In this document: piece after piece, positions 27,717 to 39,853 of the stretch | How positions within the stretch are numbered: the stretch's first letter is position 1 | Layout: each line of letters starts with the position of its first letter | Translations under genes and position numbers: made by a program | Notes under the pieces: model-generated | What the model was told of the DNA's origin: nothing | Databases searched by the model: none | Seen by the model: the letters and a program-made list of their open reading frames with translations, nothing else | DNA from: Grifola frondosa | Taxonomy: Eukaryota; Basidiomycota; Agaricomycetes; Polyporales; Grifolaceae | DNA length: 64,000 bases | Direction of reading: 5' to 3' | NCBI GenBank assembly: GCA_001683735.1 | Contig: LUGG01000022.1 | Coordinates: 310,001 to 374,000, forward strand

Positions 27717-29379
27717 GACGCTGTGTGGAGAAGTGAATGAGCGGATGGGGGAAGGGGGAAGAGGGGCAAAACATACGTGTGGTTAATGTGGACGGGCTGG
27801 GTTGTGTTGGTGGAGATGAGGACGGGGGCAGACTGGACTCTGAGAAGGGGGGCACGGGGACGATGATGACGTTTATATACTTCGAGCTGAACGGCCAAGT
27901 CCGAGTTGGGGTGGGCGAGCGCACTCCGATGCTCAACTGCACTCCGCTCAAGTCCACTAGTCCAATGCTCAGGTGCACCCCAATGCTCGGGTGCACTCCG
28001 GCTCGTCGATGTCTCCGTCGATGTCCACGTTCCGTTTCCCGTCGCGCTCTGCTCTTCCCGTATCGGCTCGCACACACTCCGGCGCGTCGACACAAGGCCT
28101 TCCCGCTCGCCGCCGCCGGCCAGCGACAGTCGTGCAATCGGCGACGAGTACGGCGACTGCGGCCAGGAGACCCTCTTGTTCTGCTGGCACGTCGACCAAC
28201 GTGCGTGCATATACCCCGTCGGACACCCGCTTGCAGTGGAATCGATGATCAGCGAGCGTCGACGTCTGCCAAGTCCCAGCAATCAGGAAGACTACACGTA
28301 TACGGCAGGTATCTGGTAAGTATATGGAGCACGCAACGAATTCCGCTGCCGAGGACGTTCCGGCCAGCGTGTTGGGGTACATCATCGCATCGACCGTATC
28401 ATCGCCTTATGTACCCTCTTCCTCCTCCACCCTTCGGAATCCTGTCTGCTTTGAATATATCGGGCGCCCTTCCTCCATGATCGCTTCTAGACCACATCCG
28501 TCCTCTGACACTTGCGGCGTTTCTCGCCAACTGCCGCCCCATGCCCGCCTTATCATTTGATGCACGCCTCCTACTCGTCGTTTTCCGCCCAGTGCATCAC
28601 GCTATATCCCAATCGCACGCCGCGTTGGTCGTTTCAGCACCCAGCGAAGCGCAACGAGTGGAGCGGGCAGAATGTAGCGCGGTGACTGAAGTAAGCTGTA
28701 ACGATCACTATAACCGTGCTAGCCGATCAATGTGTTGCTGCACGCGGAACTCTCCTCGACTCGGGAGTCAGCCAATATCTCAACAAAGGGTCTTTGCTAT
28801 TCCGCTGCAATGTCACCGAACCATTGAACGCGCAGGCACTTCTGTCTCATGTCATGTCTGGTGCGCCTAGAAATGATGATCTATTAGTGCCTTGTTCGTG
28901 TGCCACAACCTGTACTGTTGGGTCGCCGCGCACCTAATGGCCGCTACGTTCGGCCTCGTCGCCCCCTTGAGGACGGGCTCAATACGGCCGTCTTTGTAAA
29001 TTTCGAGTTCGCAGAGGTACAAACTGTGTTACAGCGTACCTGGATGACAAATGTTCGAACTGCTCGAACCTGCATCGTGAGGATGAGGGGAATACTACAT
29101 TGCCTAATGGTACAAACAAACTGCGAAGAACCACGCATGGCTCCACCTAGACACGGCGATCGAAGCACCGGAACGAAGTGCACTGAGAAAGAGTCAGAGA
29201 ACGGACTTCGTGCAGGCTTTTACTCATAGCAAACGGTCAGGGCAGTCGGAGCATATGTCAATTTCCACCGCTTCCCAGACAGGTGAATGGCTTCCTGCAT
29301 CCCTTCTCCTGTCATCGTCTACACAAGAGGTCCTACTCCCGAGGCAGGCACTCCACCACGAGCAGTCAATCCCGGATGA
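27717..29379. promoter_or_regulatory. Long intergenic region upstream of UGP1 copy B
   Basis: About 1.66 kb between the UGP1 copy B start and the 3' end of the metallophosphoesterase A gene, both on the minus strand. It contains the UGP1 B promoter with a short-repeat block at 27922-28000. ORFs of up to about 250 codons across 27700-28500 overlap in several frames on both strands and show compositional bias rather than conserved motifs, so I do not call a gene. From 28500 to 29379 nothing was recognised. Confidence 0.35.
27922..28000. repeat. Short tandem-like repeats, core CACYCCRATGCTCRRSTG
   Basis: About four imperfect units of 13-18 bases follow each other: cactccgatgctcaactg at 27922, a shorter cactccgctcaag at 27940, tccaatgctcaggtg at 27961 and caccccaatgctcgggtg at 27976, ending in another cactccg. 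The block lies about 205-285 bases upstream of the UGP1 copy B start codon, so it may be a promoter element array or 5' UTR repeat. Function is unknown. Confidence 0.55.
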
Positions 29380-31206
29380 TCAAAATGCCCAGCACGCAAT
29401 CACCGCAAATAGCAGGACCGGCGCCCAAGCGACGTCACACACGTCCAGCAGAAACCCCCGAAGAAACCCCTGGCGGCTCCGGTCGCTCGCCTTGGTACAA
29501 AGACAAGAGAGCAGGGAGACGAAGAGGCCGCTCGAGAGCGTGATCCGCCGCCGGCGTCCGCCCAGGGAAAATGTCCACGAGCGGGTCCAAGCAGTACGTC
29601 GCTCGCTGCGTGACGAGCTCGGGAGAGGGAGAGCGTATGACACATCCGGCTTTCTGTTGGTGAGTTCGAAAGCTGTAACACTGTCCGTGGAGCTACGTCG
29701 GTCGCGAGAGGTCACAGCGTACTTGGGCGCTCGACGATGCCGCGCACGTGCACGACCCAGGCTTGAGAGGAGGAGCAAGATAATAGTGGCCATGAACAGC
29801 GGTAGGTATACCGAAAGATAGATTCGGATTTGATCCGGGAGAAGACAAGGGTGTGTGCGAGAGACGCTTCTGTGGTCAGCGGAATATCAGAGGTAGGAAT
29901 GAGCGAAAGAAGCTGGTATCCGGGCCGATGGACCCCCATGGCCATTGAGAAAGACTTGACAGTTACTTCCAAGACGGAGATGGGACGCGACAACTTGGTG
30001 CCTTCTGTCGGAGCGATTGTATGGACGTACTCGCAGTAGTCATGGTCATCACCACTGGGAGCAGACTTCAGTACAACACGATGCATTGGAAGAGGGACAT
30101 TCACCTGAACACAATAGAAGGTCGCGTGCCCTGGAGCAAGAATTGTGAAGCTTGAGAACTGAGGGTGTTCTGGTATCCGAAGCCTGTCCCCTGACGGATC
30201 GTCCCTCGCTCGCGACGGGGGCCGCACGACGTGCCCTCGGGCCGCGCGAGCGGTACATGCAAGAATAGCACTACTGGGCTGTGATCCTCATCTGACATAC
30301 AATATTAAGCATCAGGAAAAGTGTCTCGACGCTGATAACGCGGAACCATATCGCTGACCTGTGGCAAAAGTCTGTACAAACTCAATCGTGCCTCCGGGCA
30401 TAGCGGCAGCCCAGTGCGCGTAAGACACGCCGCTTCGCGCACGCTGCTGGTCTTCCTCGACAAGCTTGAGCGCGTCCACGAGTAAAAGCGTGTGATTTGC
30501 GATCTCTATTTGCTGGTTCAGCGGGCCGAAATGAGAAATGTAACGTTCCCTAGCATCATTGGAGAATAGATACGATGATCCGAGCCTGATTTTCTACGAC
30601 TTAGGCTGTGCACATTTTCAGAGTAGATTGAGGCGAGACACACCCTATATCATGATTACCGGGAAGGTAATACGAAGGGAGACTATCGTCGGTTTTGAAG
30701 ATGCTTCGGAATCTCCGGTAATACGACTCGTACCTATAAAGCAGGAAGTCAGCTATCGACGTGTCAACATCGCCGCGCCAGGCACTCACTCTTCATCAGA
30801 CATGGCGAACCGCCCGTCGTCCATCATATCGCCGAGAAACACGACAGCGTCCGGGCGCATACGCATGGCGGCTCTCCAGCTCTTCCGGAGGTTCAGGTCG
30901 ACCATGAGCTGACTGAACAGCATGAGCCAGGCGCCGCGGTCGGGGTACGAGCGGTGGTCAAGGACCTGTGGGTCGGCTACTATGAGGATGTGTGTCGGAC
31001 TCGGCCCTGTAGACTAATCATTCGGAGGCTGCTTCAATGAGCCTTCGTTCAGAGCAGTGCGTGAGGGAACGTACAGAGAGAAGGGACGTGTCGGGCCATG
31101 GGCAGCTGGCGACATGATAGAAGAAAGTCCCGAGCTCGTACCAGACGACAACGGTGACCCATAGAATGCGTAGCACGTTAACCAGACGAGGGCACAGTAT
31201 CGGCAT
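29380..31206 (-). CDS. ER metallophosphoesterase of the Cdc1/Ted1/MPPE1 (PGAP5) family, paralogue A
   Basis: Family members are ER/Golgi membrane calcineurin-like phosphoesterases that trim GPI-anchor glycans and aid export of GPI proteins. The start MPILCPRLVNVLRILWVTVV gives an N-terminal membrane segment. The metal-binding motifs are complete: IVADPQV, FLGDMMDDGR, YYLPGNHDIG, LFLHVPLARP and SGDDHDYCEY. A Thr/Ser-containing tail and a second membrane pair follow (YLPLFMATIILLLLSS near 29790; VAWAPVLLFAVIACWAF at the C-terminus, stop at 29380). One base appears missing in the C run on the coding strand at 29849-29851: the frame for ASLAHT must shift to reach PCLLPDQIRIYLSVYLP, which aligns with ADTPCFLPDYLGVYTTRYIP in paralogue B. 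It is divergent from the HLTF-like gene. Confidence 0.85.
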
Positions 31207-31399
31207 CGTGTGCTATTAGATTGAAGACATAAACATGCCTTGCTCGAGAGTCAAGATTGAGTTCGCTGCGCCTGCGCGGCTGAAGGTGTCACGCCACGAT
31301 CGTGAGAAACGGATGTTACGCGACGCGACGCGTCGGCATTCCAAATCGAGTAATCCGTCCTTCACAAAGACCATCACGTCGACAGCTACGTAAAGATTC
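31207..31399. promoter_or_regulatory. Divergent promoter between metallophosphoesterase A and the HLTF-like gene
   Basis: Only 193 bases separate the two start codons (31206 on minus, 31400 on plus), so both genes must be driven from a shared compact region. I could not assign a TATA box or named factor site. Confidence 0.6.
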
Positions 31400-34300
31400 A
31401 TGTCGACGTCCCATATTTTCGAGGTGAGCAAATGTTCTTCTGTACGTAACTACATGAATTTATACATATATTTTATCATAGTACAGTAAGAGTAGCCGAG
31501 CCTCTTGCCATGGGCTTCCGCCATGCAAAGGCTCGCCGATTGAGTTAGGAGCGCTGAGGTACGGAGAGACGACTTTTGGACCATACGGAGAGACGGTTGA
31601 ATGGCGCCATTGGTATGCATCTTCTACAAGCACTTTACGCGAAATTGAGCGTTCTTTGTCAGGGGATGTGTCACCCCGCAGATCCTCGCGAAATTGGCGT
31701 TGGCTAAGCTTGAGCGCGTCCCCGGTTTCAAGGACCTCAGGTTTCGCGTCTATTCATATTTTCTCTGCGTTCCTCCCTCATTATCGCGTCTTGTTACAGA
31801 ACTGAGGACCAATCAAAGATCAGGCTCGCAGTCGGCCTTCGTCGTGTATCCGCAGCTGACATTCCCGAGTCTGCGAAGGTGTTGCCTCCTTCCGGTGCAC
31901 ATGGCGCTTCAGCTCCGGGTCCTAGTCAAAAGAAGAGGAAGGCCGAGTTTGAAGCTGCTATTGCATCGTCTCAGCCTAGATCTTCTCAGCCGGGTCCGTC
32001 GTCGCAGCCTCTCCGGAGCCTGTCTTCCCTTCCGGGAACTCAAGCAGTTGAGGATGATGAGGTTGAAGAGATCGTTGAAGAAGAAGTCAAAGATGAATTG
32101 TATTGTATGCTCAAGACTAGCATTGTTGGTGTTCAATATTACAAAGGCGCGTGATCATAAATTATCTCACAACCATAATATATGCTATTGCTAATCGATA
32201 ATAAAGGCTTGGTCGGACCCGGCGAGGAGGTCTTGCTCGTCAGAGAGCCTCACAACCCATATGATAGGTTGGTGACTGCCCCACCCCAGCCAAAGTATCT
32301 TTAACATTGCTTGTCAATATAGGAATGCTATTCAAGTGAAAAATATCGGGCGCACTCAGGTTTGTCAACGTGCTATCGAAAGTGATACGCCTAATGGCCT
32401 ATAATAGGTTGGACATATTCCGAAGCAGATAGCCGCCAAGTTAGCACCACTTATGGATCGCGGTGCGGTGACCGTCGAAGGTGTCATGCACGAAGGAAAC
32501 CGTAAGAGCATCCTGCCAAGCGTTCAGATACTTCTATTGTGCTCATCCAATATTAGTGACTGGCTTCAGTTATTCACTATCAATGTAGGTGCCACTGTCT
32601 TGATGTTACTGTCTGGATCAAACGGACGATCAATCAATCACATAGGACTCTAAAGATATATGGTCCAGCAGACAAGAGGGATCAACTTGAGCCACAATTG
32701 ATCTGGGCAACTCCCAGACAACGGGGTTTCCCTCCGAGGACCGGTACAGGCCCCCGGCCTGTGCCTGGTGCACCTGCTCCTCCGCGGGCCTCGCAAGCAA
32801 CGGCAGGACCGAGCTCCACAACTCAACGGCGCGCTGGTCTCACTGCTACCCAGATTGCTGCTCAGCAAGAAGCCATTCGCAAGCAACAGGAAGCTCTGCA
32901 GAAGGCAAACGAGCTGCGTCAGATTTTGAACAGCTTGGAGAAGGTGGACGACGAGGGTCGCCGCGGCTCTTTGCTGGATACTCTATGCTCTGTGGATGAT
33001 GTGCTCAATCTGCCACTGCATCCTAGCCCTCCGGGCATTCAGAGCGGTGATTTAACAGTGGATCTTCTCAAACATCAGGTTTGTTTAATTTTAAAGCTTA
33101 CACCGGGTATTCTGACTATTAGTTAACAGAGTCAAGCTCTACAATGGTGTGTTGAGCACGAGTATCCAGTCCTACCAAAGAAGGAGTCGGATAGGCCGGT
33201 GCAGTTCTGGCAGCTGAGAAAGAATGCTGGCAAGGTATTTATACCTTATCGATATCATTCATTAGTTTGATAACATTCTCTTGCAGACGTATTATTATAA
33301 CAGTGAATGGCTCTTCTGTCATCATTTCTATTCGAGGTTTAATATGATGTTGTGCATCTTAGTCGCGACGAAGACGCCTCAACAGCAGCCACCGCTTTTA
33401 GGCAGAGGTGCCTTATGCGCAGATAGCATGGGCCTGGTCCGTTCATGTTGTTAAAGGCCTGATTAACTCGTTCAATGACTTCTACTGCAGGGGAAAACAC
33501 TAACAATGTTATCGCTGATCTTGGCCACGAAGGCAGATATCCCGCCTGAATTCTCTAATTCCACGCTCATCGGTATGACATCGGTGCATATACCCTCTTC
33601 TTGTCTCATTTCATGTGAACAGTGGTTCCTCTCTCAATCATGTCCAACTGGGAGAAGCAGATCCAGGATCACATCAAGCCTGGTGCGCTGTCGGCATGTG
33701 TGTATTACGGCACTGGACGGTCGATGACGCCGGACGAAATGAAGAAATACGATGTGGTTATCACAACTTATCAGACGGTAGCTGGGGAGCATGGCGATTC
33801 CGGAGCCTCTAGAAATGGCCAACCCAGCGCAAAGAAGAAAAAGACGGACAAGGGTTTGTTCGACGTGCAGTGGAAGGTCAGTCTTCGAAACCTCGGCTAA
33901 TCGGGTCTAGTGGGCTCAACTCGATCATGTTATTAGAGAATCATTCTTGACGAGGGCCATAGTATTCGTAATCCTAGAACGAAGATGGCAAAAGCAGTTT
34001 GTGCCCTCAGTGCGCAGCGCCGCTGGGTGTTGACGGGAACTCCAATCGTGTGTGAATTGATTTTAGTGCAGCGGTTTCGTACTAATGAATACACAGATTA
34101 ACTCCCCTAAGGTATGTCCTGCTGAGTAATCTTACGGACTGACTATACCTACATGTTCATTTTTCAGGACCTTGGTTCAATCCTCACTTTCCTCAGAATC
34201 TGTAACCCCCTTGATAGCGAAGACTTCTACAAACGCATGGTACTTCGTCCTTTAAAGGATGGTGATCCATCTGGGGCCGAGCTTCTACGAGTACGGATAC

Positions 34301-36661
34301 ATTTCTACCGAACGCACAACTGCTGACTGTTTTCCTGATCCCTAGGCATTGATGAGCCACATCTGTATTCGCCGCACCAAAGAGGTCAGCTATAATATAC
34401 ACGAATGTAACAGGGAACAACTGACACTCTCTAGATGCAAGATAAAGATGGTAACCATTTGATCCCTCTCCCGCCGGTAAGTTCGTTTTACGGAAAGCAT
34501 TATTCCCAATCTAATATTTTACTTAGGTGGACATGACAGTAGTTCCAGTTGCACTTCATCCTGAAGCAAGGGTTCGTAGAGTACTCCTCGTGGCTAACGT
34601 CAGACTAAATTTTAATCCAGGTCCTCTATGATGCAGCGGAAGCTCTTTGTAAAGAACGTTTCGACAATCTCATCGAACGTCATGGAGGGATACATTCAGC
34701 AGCTGTGCGTCTCCTACTTACTAACGAAATGCAGTATTAGTATCGGTATCTGACCAACTTGTGAAGGTGCAATCAAACGTGCTCAGCATGTTAACACGCA
34801 TGCGCCAGCTTGCACTGCACCCAGGCCTCATCCCTGCCAATTATCTAGAGCAGCTTCGTACTGCAGATGAAGATGAAGATGAAGATGCCCAACCGCCAGC
34901 GATTCAGATCACTCCCCAGGACAAGATGCGTTTGCAAGGAATCCTCGCACAGGCAGTAGAAGATTGCACAGAATGTCCCATCTGTTTCGATGCGCTCAAT
35001 GAGCCCAGAATCACCGGATGTGGCCACATATTTTGTCTAGCTTGGTGTGTATCATCACTCTCAAGGCCATCCCACTCTCTGACTCCTATGTCCTAGTATA
35101 TCTGAAGTTATATCTCGTGATCCCAAATGCCCCATGGTACGTGCGAGACGAACTGATGAACGGGATTTGTTGAACGATCCTGTGATTAGGATCGACGTCC
35201 GATTGGCATGGTAGATTTGATAGAACCTCTCCCGCCCACCGACTTGACTCAAGGCCCAGTCCGACGAGATGAAGACGAGGGTGACGCCAACATTGAAATT
35301 CGTCATGGCTCTTCTGCCAAGATTGACCAACTGGTTACTTTACTTCGTCTCACTCCCGAAACGGACAAGTCTCTAGTGTTCTCTCAATTCACATCTTTCT
35401 TGGACAAAGTAAGTGACCGTACGTTGACGTTCAAGTTCACCCTGATTCAAAAAAAACACAACGCAGATTGCAGAGACACTTGACAAAGAGGGGTGCGTTA
35501 GTCTTTTGATGGATCAAAAATCACTTGTATCTGATCTTTACGACAGGATTCCTTATGTACGATTTGACGGCAAAATGTCTGCTCGACGACGACAAGAGAC
35601 AATCGCCCGCTTTTCGGTCCCTTTGGAGGGCACGGCACCAGTGCAATCGTCGTCAACCCAAGAATCGTCTTCCCGTCCTAGTCGACGGCATGGACGTTCC
35701 AGCCAGGCCAACGTGACGGGCGACGTGCTGGCGGTTGATGACGATCAGGATGCAAATTTCGTCATGGTCGATGACGACGACGACGACGACTTCATTGACG
35801 ATGAAGATGATGAAGCTCCCCGTAAGAAATCCAAGAAATCCAAGGGCAAGAAGAAGGCCGGGGCGAGGACAATCACGTCGCCCATTTTGAACGGCCAAAG
35901 ATTTGGTGACGATAATCCGAAAGTCATGCTGATCTCGCTGAAGGCCGGCGCACTTGGTTTGAATCTCACGGTCGCCAGTAATGTGTATCTGTGCGTGCGA
36001 TTTTATTCCTTAATTTTGTTCTTAACGCCGCTTCCGTCACAGTATGGATCCGTAAGTAGCTCTGTCATTGCGTGGTTTGAATGCTGATATATCACTGGCG
36101 TTCCCTTAGCTGGTGGCAGGTGAGTGATCGTAATTGCCGCGTTGACTACCACCCTGCTCACTGCCAAACAGGAAGGGATTGAGTCCCAGGCTATTGATAG
36201 ATGCAATCGGTACGAATAGTCTTTTAATCTTCCGTTCTCTAACTCATTTATGGTTCAGCATTGGGCAGACGAAGCCCGTACAATGTGTACCAACTCATTG
36301 CTGAAAATACTGTAGAGTCCAAGGTAATTGAAATACCCACATTTACATATACTGGCTGACTAACTTGTGTTCAGGTCATTGACATCCAAGAGAAGAGAAA
36401 CTGTTAATCAAAGAGGTTCTTCTGCCTCTCGTTGCTCAACAATCATGCACTCATCAGATATGATAGGCATTTTCCGGCATCAAGAGCAACGAAACACAAC
36501 GTCAGAAGAAAGAGGCTAGATTGCAAGGTATGTTGGCCTACAACATGCATTCTTCGTCAGCTTATAATTATGATTATGCAGAACTTGTTCAGTTGTTCGG
36601 TCTCAGACAATATACGGGGTCAGTCAATGCTCAGACAACGCTGGATGAATGGCGACCTTGA
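31400..36661 (+). CDS. SNF2-family ATPase with zf-PARP, HIRAN and RING domains (HLTF/Rad5 type)
   Basis: HLTF/Rad5 proteins remodel stalled forks and polyubiquitinate PCNA for template switching. Exon 1 is 24 nt (31400-31423, MSTSHIFE) and splices to 31482 to give YSKSSRASCHGLPPCKGSPI, GPYGETVEWRHW and, after the next intron, GCVTPQILAKL; this is a zf-PARP finger (Cys, Cys, His, Cys). Next comes a HIRAN domain (LVGPGEEVLLVREPHNPYDR, VGHIPKQIAAKLAPLMDRGA). The SNF2 motor has ADSMGLGKT (split by an intron near 33434-33490), IILDEGHSIRN, RRWVLTGTPI, and HELICc signatures SLKAGALGLNLT and DRCNRIGQT. A RING between the lobes reads CPICFDALNEP, CGHIF, CPM-D, with Asp in the last zinc position. An acidic insert lies at 35730-35830. 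The stop is at 36661. One A seems missing at 36398-36400, in the frame for DIQEKRKLLIKEAFSG. Confidence 0.9.
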
Positions 36662-36765
36662 GTACTGTATAGAAATCTCTCATACGGATGATGCGAAGAT
36701 ACGCGCTGAATATATCGTAACCCTGTAGTGCTCAATCTGTACTACACACCTTCACAATGCTATCG
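36662..36765. terminator. Convergent 3' ends of the HLTF-like and ELG1 genes
   Basis: Only about 100 bases separate the two stop codons, so the transcripts of these convergent genes very likely overlap at their 3' ends. No polyadenylation motif was assigned. Confidence 0.5.
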
Positions 36766-39684
36766 CTACATGTCTATCGAAAGCGCAGTACTTGCTAGTG
36801 TCTGTCGTTCGTTATCGTTTAGATGTATCCACCGCATTGCCTCCAGCTCGGACTTCTGGCTATTCCGAGTTACACGGGTTTGTGCCTTGACTGAGGTGTC
36901 CGCTGGCAGCTGCCTGGCATTGTCCACTGCCACCATGAACCTGACCCAAGGCTCGTAATCTAGAAAGATTGACGAGGTCTGCTCAATATAATTTCCCAAG
37001 GCACCTTCAATCGATGTAGGATGGAGAGCATGTAAGAGCCATGGGCGTTGTAGGAGGTAGAACAGTCCTCATCAGCCTCACTCCTCAAAAGCCGGTCGGG
37101 TATGGAGCGATCTAGGACATGGCTGAGAATATCCTCAGCGATGGTTTCATCGCGATCGTATGCCGAGAATATAACGGGGAGGTGAGACTGCTTTCAGCAT
37201 CAGACAGGATTGTATAGCCTAATTGACTGTCTGCAGGGGACGATGCATCATTCGCCATGAGATCCTATAGAAACAAAACTAGCTCAGGATACGTTTCGGA
37301 TGAGTCGGTCCTCAACTTACCTTCAAGACGTCAGCGGGTCTCCGTCGAAGATAGCTATCAACGAAGGAGACACACTCATAATGTCTCGCCATGCGTTTGA
37401 GGATCTGCAATTCCTCCTGGTCCGTGTCTTCTTTGTCGCACGTAGCATGCGCATCAGTCCAGAATTGCAAGTGATTAATGGCTCGTCTCAAATCCGGGGT
37501 TCCGCGAGCAATCGGACGAGGATGCAAGAAAACGTCCGATTTGCCGTTGTCCAGGAAGCCATCTATGCGCTCATATAGTCGTGTAATAGAGAGTCTATTC
37601 ACCACGCAATGCTCCGCCAGACATAGCGCCTGCAGATACGACGTTGCTAAAGGTGTGGGCAGGGTTCGAAGGGTAGGGTATTCTGCAAGGGAAGATCACC
37701 AACAGGGACCAGAGATGGATCTGTAAGAGCTCGTAATCAGTGGGAGAAAAAGTTCAAGGTCCATATTCAGTCACCATTGCAAGTCATAACGACAGGCCTT
37801 CGGCATTCCTTGATAATCTTTATAAGGGCCGGCCAGAAATTTGCATCATCTCCATACAGCACGTCTACTTCTTCTACCAGTACGATCGACTGGCTTACAG
37901 GCGGCTCCTTGGCAGGTGATCCGTCCCTGCCGTTTCCTTGCATGACATCCGCTTCATCCTCATCGTCCGAGTCAATCCGCCGAAAGCGACGTGTCCCAAG
38001 TCCAACAAGAGAATCATTTTCCTTTGCGCCCTGTTGATACTGTGTCTGTCGGACGAGATGGTTCTTGCCCACATCGCCAATGAGTTTGTTCAGTGCAGCT
38101 CCGCTCCGCTCGCCGGTGCCAGGGTACACCTCGAAGACGTCCCAACCAAGCTCTTCGGCGCAGGCGTACACTGCAGCGGTCTTCCCGCAACCAGAGGGCC
38201 TGTTAGCAACATCGTGTTGTATATCGTGTCTCCAAACTTATGGGGCAAACAGGCAAAAGGGATACCGTCAGGCTCGGCATCATCACCAAGGGAACTAAGG
38301 AGCTAGGAGTTGGCGATAGAGGCTCAGTGGTCTCCTTCGAGCCTCGTTTTAGACGAGCCAGCTTGCGCGGGACGAATTCTGCCTCGCCATCCGTGAGCGG
38401 TTCAGCAAATCCCTCGTCAGAGTCCGTTTCGTGGGCACTCCATGTACCTTCGGGCTCTTCAGAATCCAATCGTCGCCTTTTCCGCACCACATCGCGTATG
38501 ATGCGGGGTCGCTTGGCACTCTTGTCATCCTTGTTTTTCGTTTTCTTTGCTTTTGCCTTCTGTTTTCCCTTGCGATTGAAAACTGCTGGGCGTTGTGATT
38601 CGTGAGCCGCCTGTATGTGTAGCCTCAGGGCGAGTAGCCAATCTCTGAGGTATAGTGCATTCTGTTCGTTTCCAATGACCTCCTCTGCGCGCTTAGGTCG
38701 CCATTTTTTCTGTCCATGCCTCTTGAGACGGAGCTGATCGCTGGTAGTCCTCCAAGGTAAAATTTTCCAGGAGACGACTGATGCCAGGGTAGCGTCGATG
38801 ATGCGCTGGAATGCTGTTGAGGTATCGCTCCCTTGTAAGGGTGTCGTAGAAGAAAGATAGGTTGGAAGAACGTGGCTTAAGGCAGGACGAGCTTCTACCT
38901 CATTGTGTCTAAGAAGCGTGGCGTACGCGAAAGAGGGAGCGTGATCCACAAAGGTTCCAGAGCCGCTACTACATTCATCCTCTTGTTGGAACTCTCCCGA
39001 GTGAAAGGTAGTTTGTGGGCCTCGCACATGCTGCGTTTCGGAGTCAGGGTATGGTGCAAGGGGTACTTTGGCATGAAGTCTGTTGGATGCAGAAGCACAA
39101 GCAATATCCTTTGGACGAGGGGCGAATATAGAGTACAGTGCTTTGGGAGGTGGACGAACTTCTGAAGCCACAGTAGGAGATGTGGACGGTGAGTGATCAA
39201 CAACTATTGGTATGTCGCGACTTCCAGCTGTCCTTAGGTTGAAATTGCGCTCATGAGGATGACGACGGGCAATGGTGTCGTTCGCCGGTGCTTGTGACCT
39301 TGGTTGAGAACCTTCATTTGATGGTGAACTTGATCTACAGCATATCCAAGAAATACAAACTACCATACTCAGTTTGTCTGTTGGATGCATTATCATTATC
39401 CAAAGGGATGGGACTTGAAGAGTCTTCGGGTATTTCTATGATTTCCACATCAGAGGATAGTGCAACGACGTCAGCATGACGGTCCGAGCTCAGGTCCTCT
39501 ACTTCATCTCCACGAGTGTCCTTCTTTGCAGAGCTCTTGATTGTGAACACATCCAAGAGTGATGTTTGGCGAGACTAGACAAGCATGTGAGCAGCGAATT
39601 TGGAGTGGCCGTCACGGTGAGAGGACTGACCGACTTTGTATTCGTGACCTTTTTCGTGGCGACTTTCTTTGTAGGCCGAGACAT
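36766..39684 (-). CDS. ELG1: ELG1/ATAD5-like AAA+ PCNA unloader
   Basis: ELG1 replaces the large RFC subunit and removes PCNA from DNA after replication. Start MSRPTKKVATKKVTNTKS at 39684, a basic N-terminus, then exon 2 with SLLDVFTIKSSAKK, resembling a PIP-like or SUMO-related region. The long middle exon has KKWRPKRAEEVIGNEQN, the usual lead into the AAA domain. Walker A is NTMLLTGPSGCGKTAAVYAC (about 38215-38160), followed by DVFEVYPGTGERSGAALNKL and GDVGKNHLVRQTQ. Walker B is IVLVEEVDVLYGDDANFWPA, then RRPVVMTCND. The C-terminal helical part includes RRAINHLQFW and SIFLDYEPWVRFMVAVDNA. Frame corrections are needed at about 38300, 38196-38198 (inside Walker A) and 37652, each one base short; the last exons near 37000 may hide another. 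It shares a promoter with DNMT1. Confidence 0.85.
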
Positions 39685-39853
39685 GCGGTCAAGGAAGAAT
39701 TAATGAGAGGATGTGGCAGGCGAAACGTTTGAGTCGCCCCAAGCTGTCGCGTCGACGCGTCGCACGGGAAAGCACGTGACAGTCGCGGAGCGCGATTCAC
39801 GCTGCGCCCGGACGGCGGACAACTCTCTGGTAGAGTCTCATAGTAAAGCCTTG
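39685..39853. promoter_or_regulatory. Bidirectional promoter between ELG1 and DNMT1
   Basis: Just 169 bases lie between the ELG1 start codon (39684, minus) and the DNMT1 start codon (39854, plus). A cgtcgacgcg word resembling an MluI cell-cycle box core (ACGCGT-like: gtcgacgcgtcgc) occurs at about 39750-39760, a plausible G1/S element; this is inference from resemblance alone. Confidence 0.5.

Noticed and set aside
27737..28480. A 247-codon plus-strand ORF and overlapping minus-strand ORFs of up to 189 codons upstream of UGP1 B.
   Set aside because: Several frames are open at once, the sequence is GC-rich and repetitive, and none shows a domain or consistent splice sites; this looks like compositional bias.
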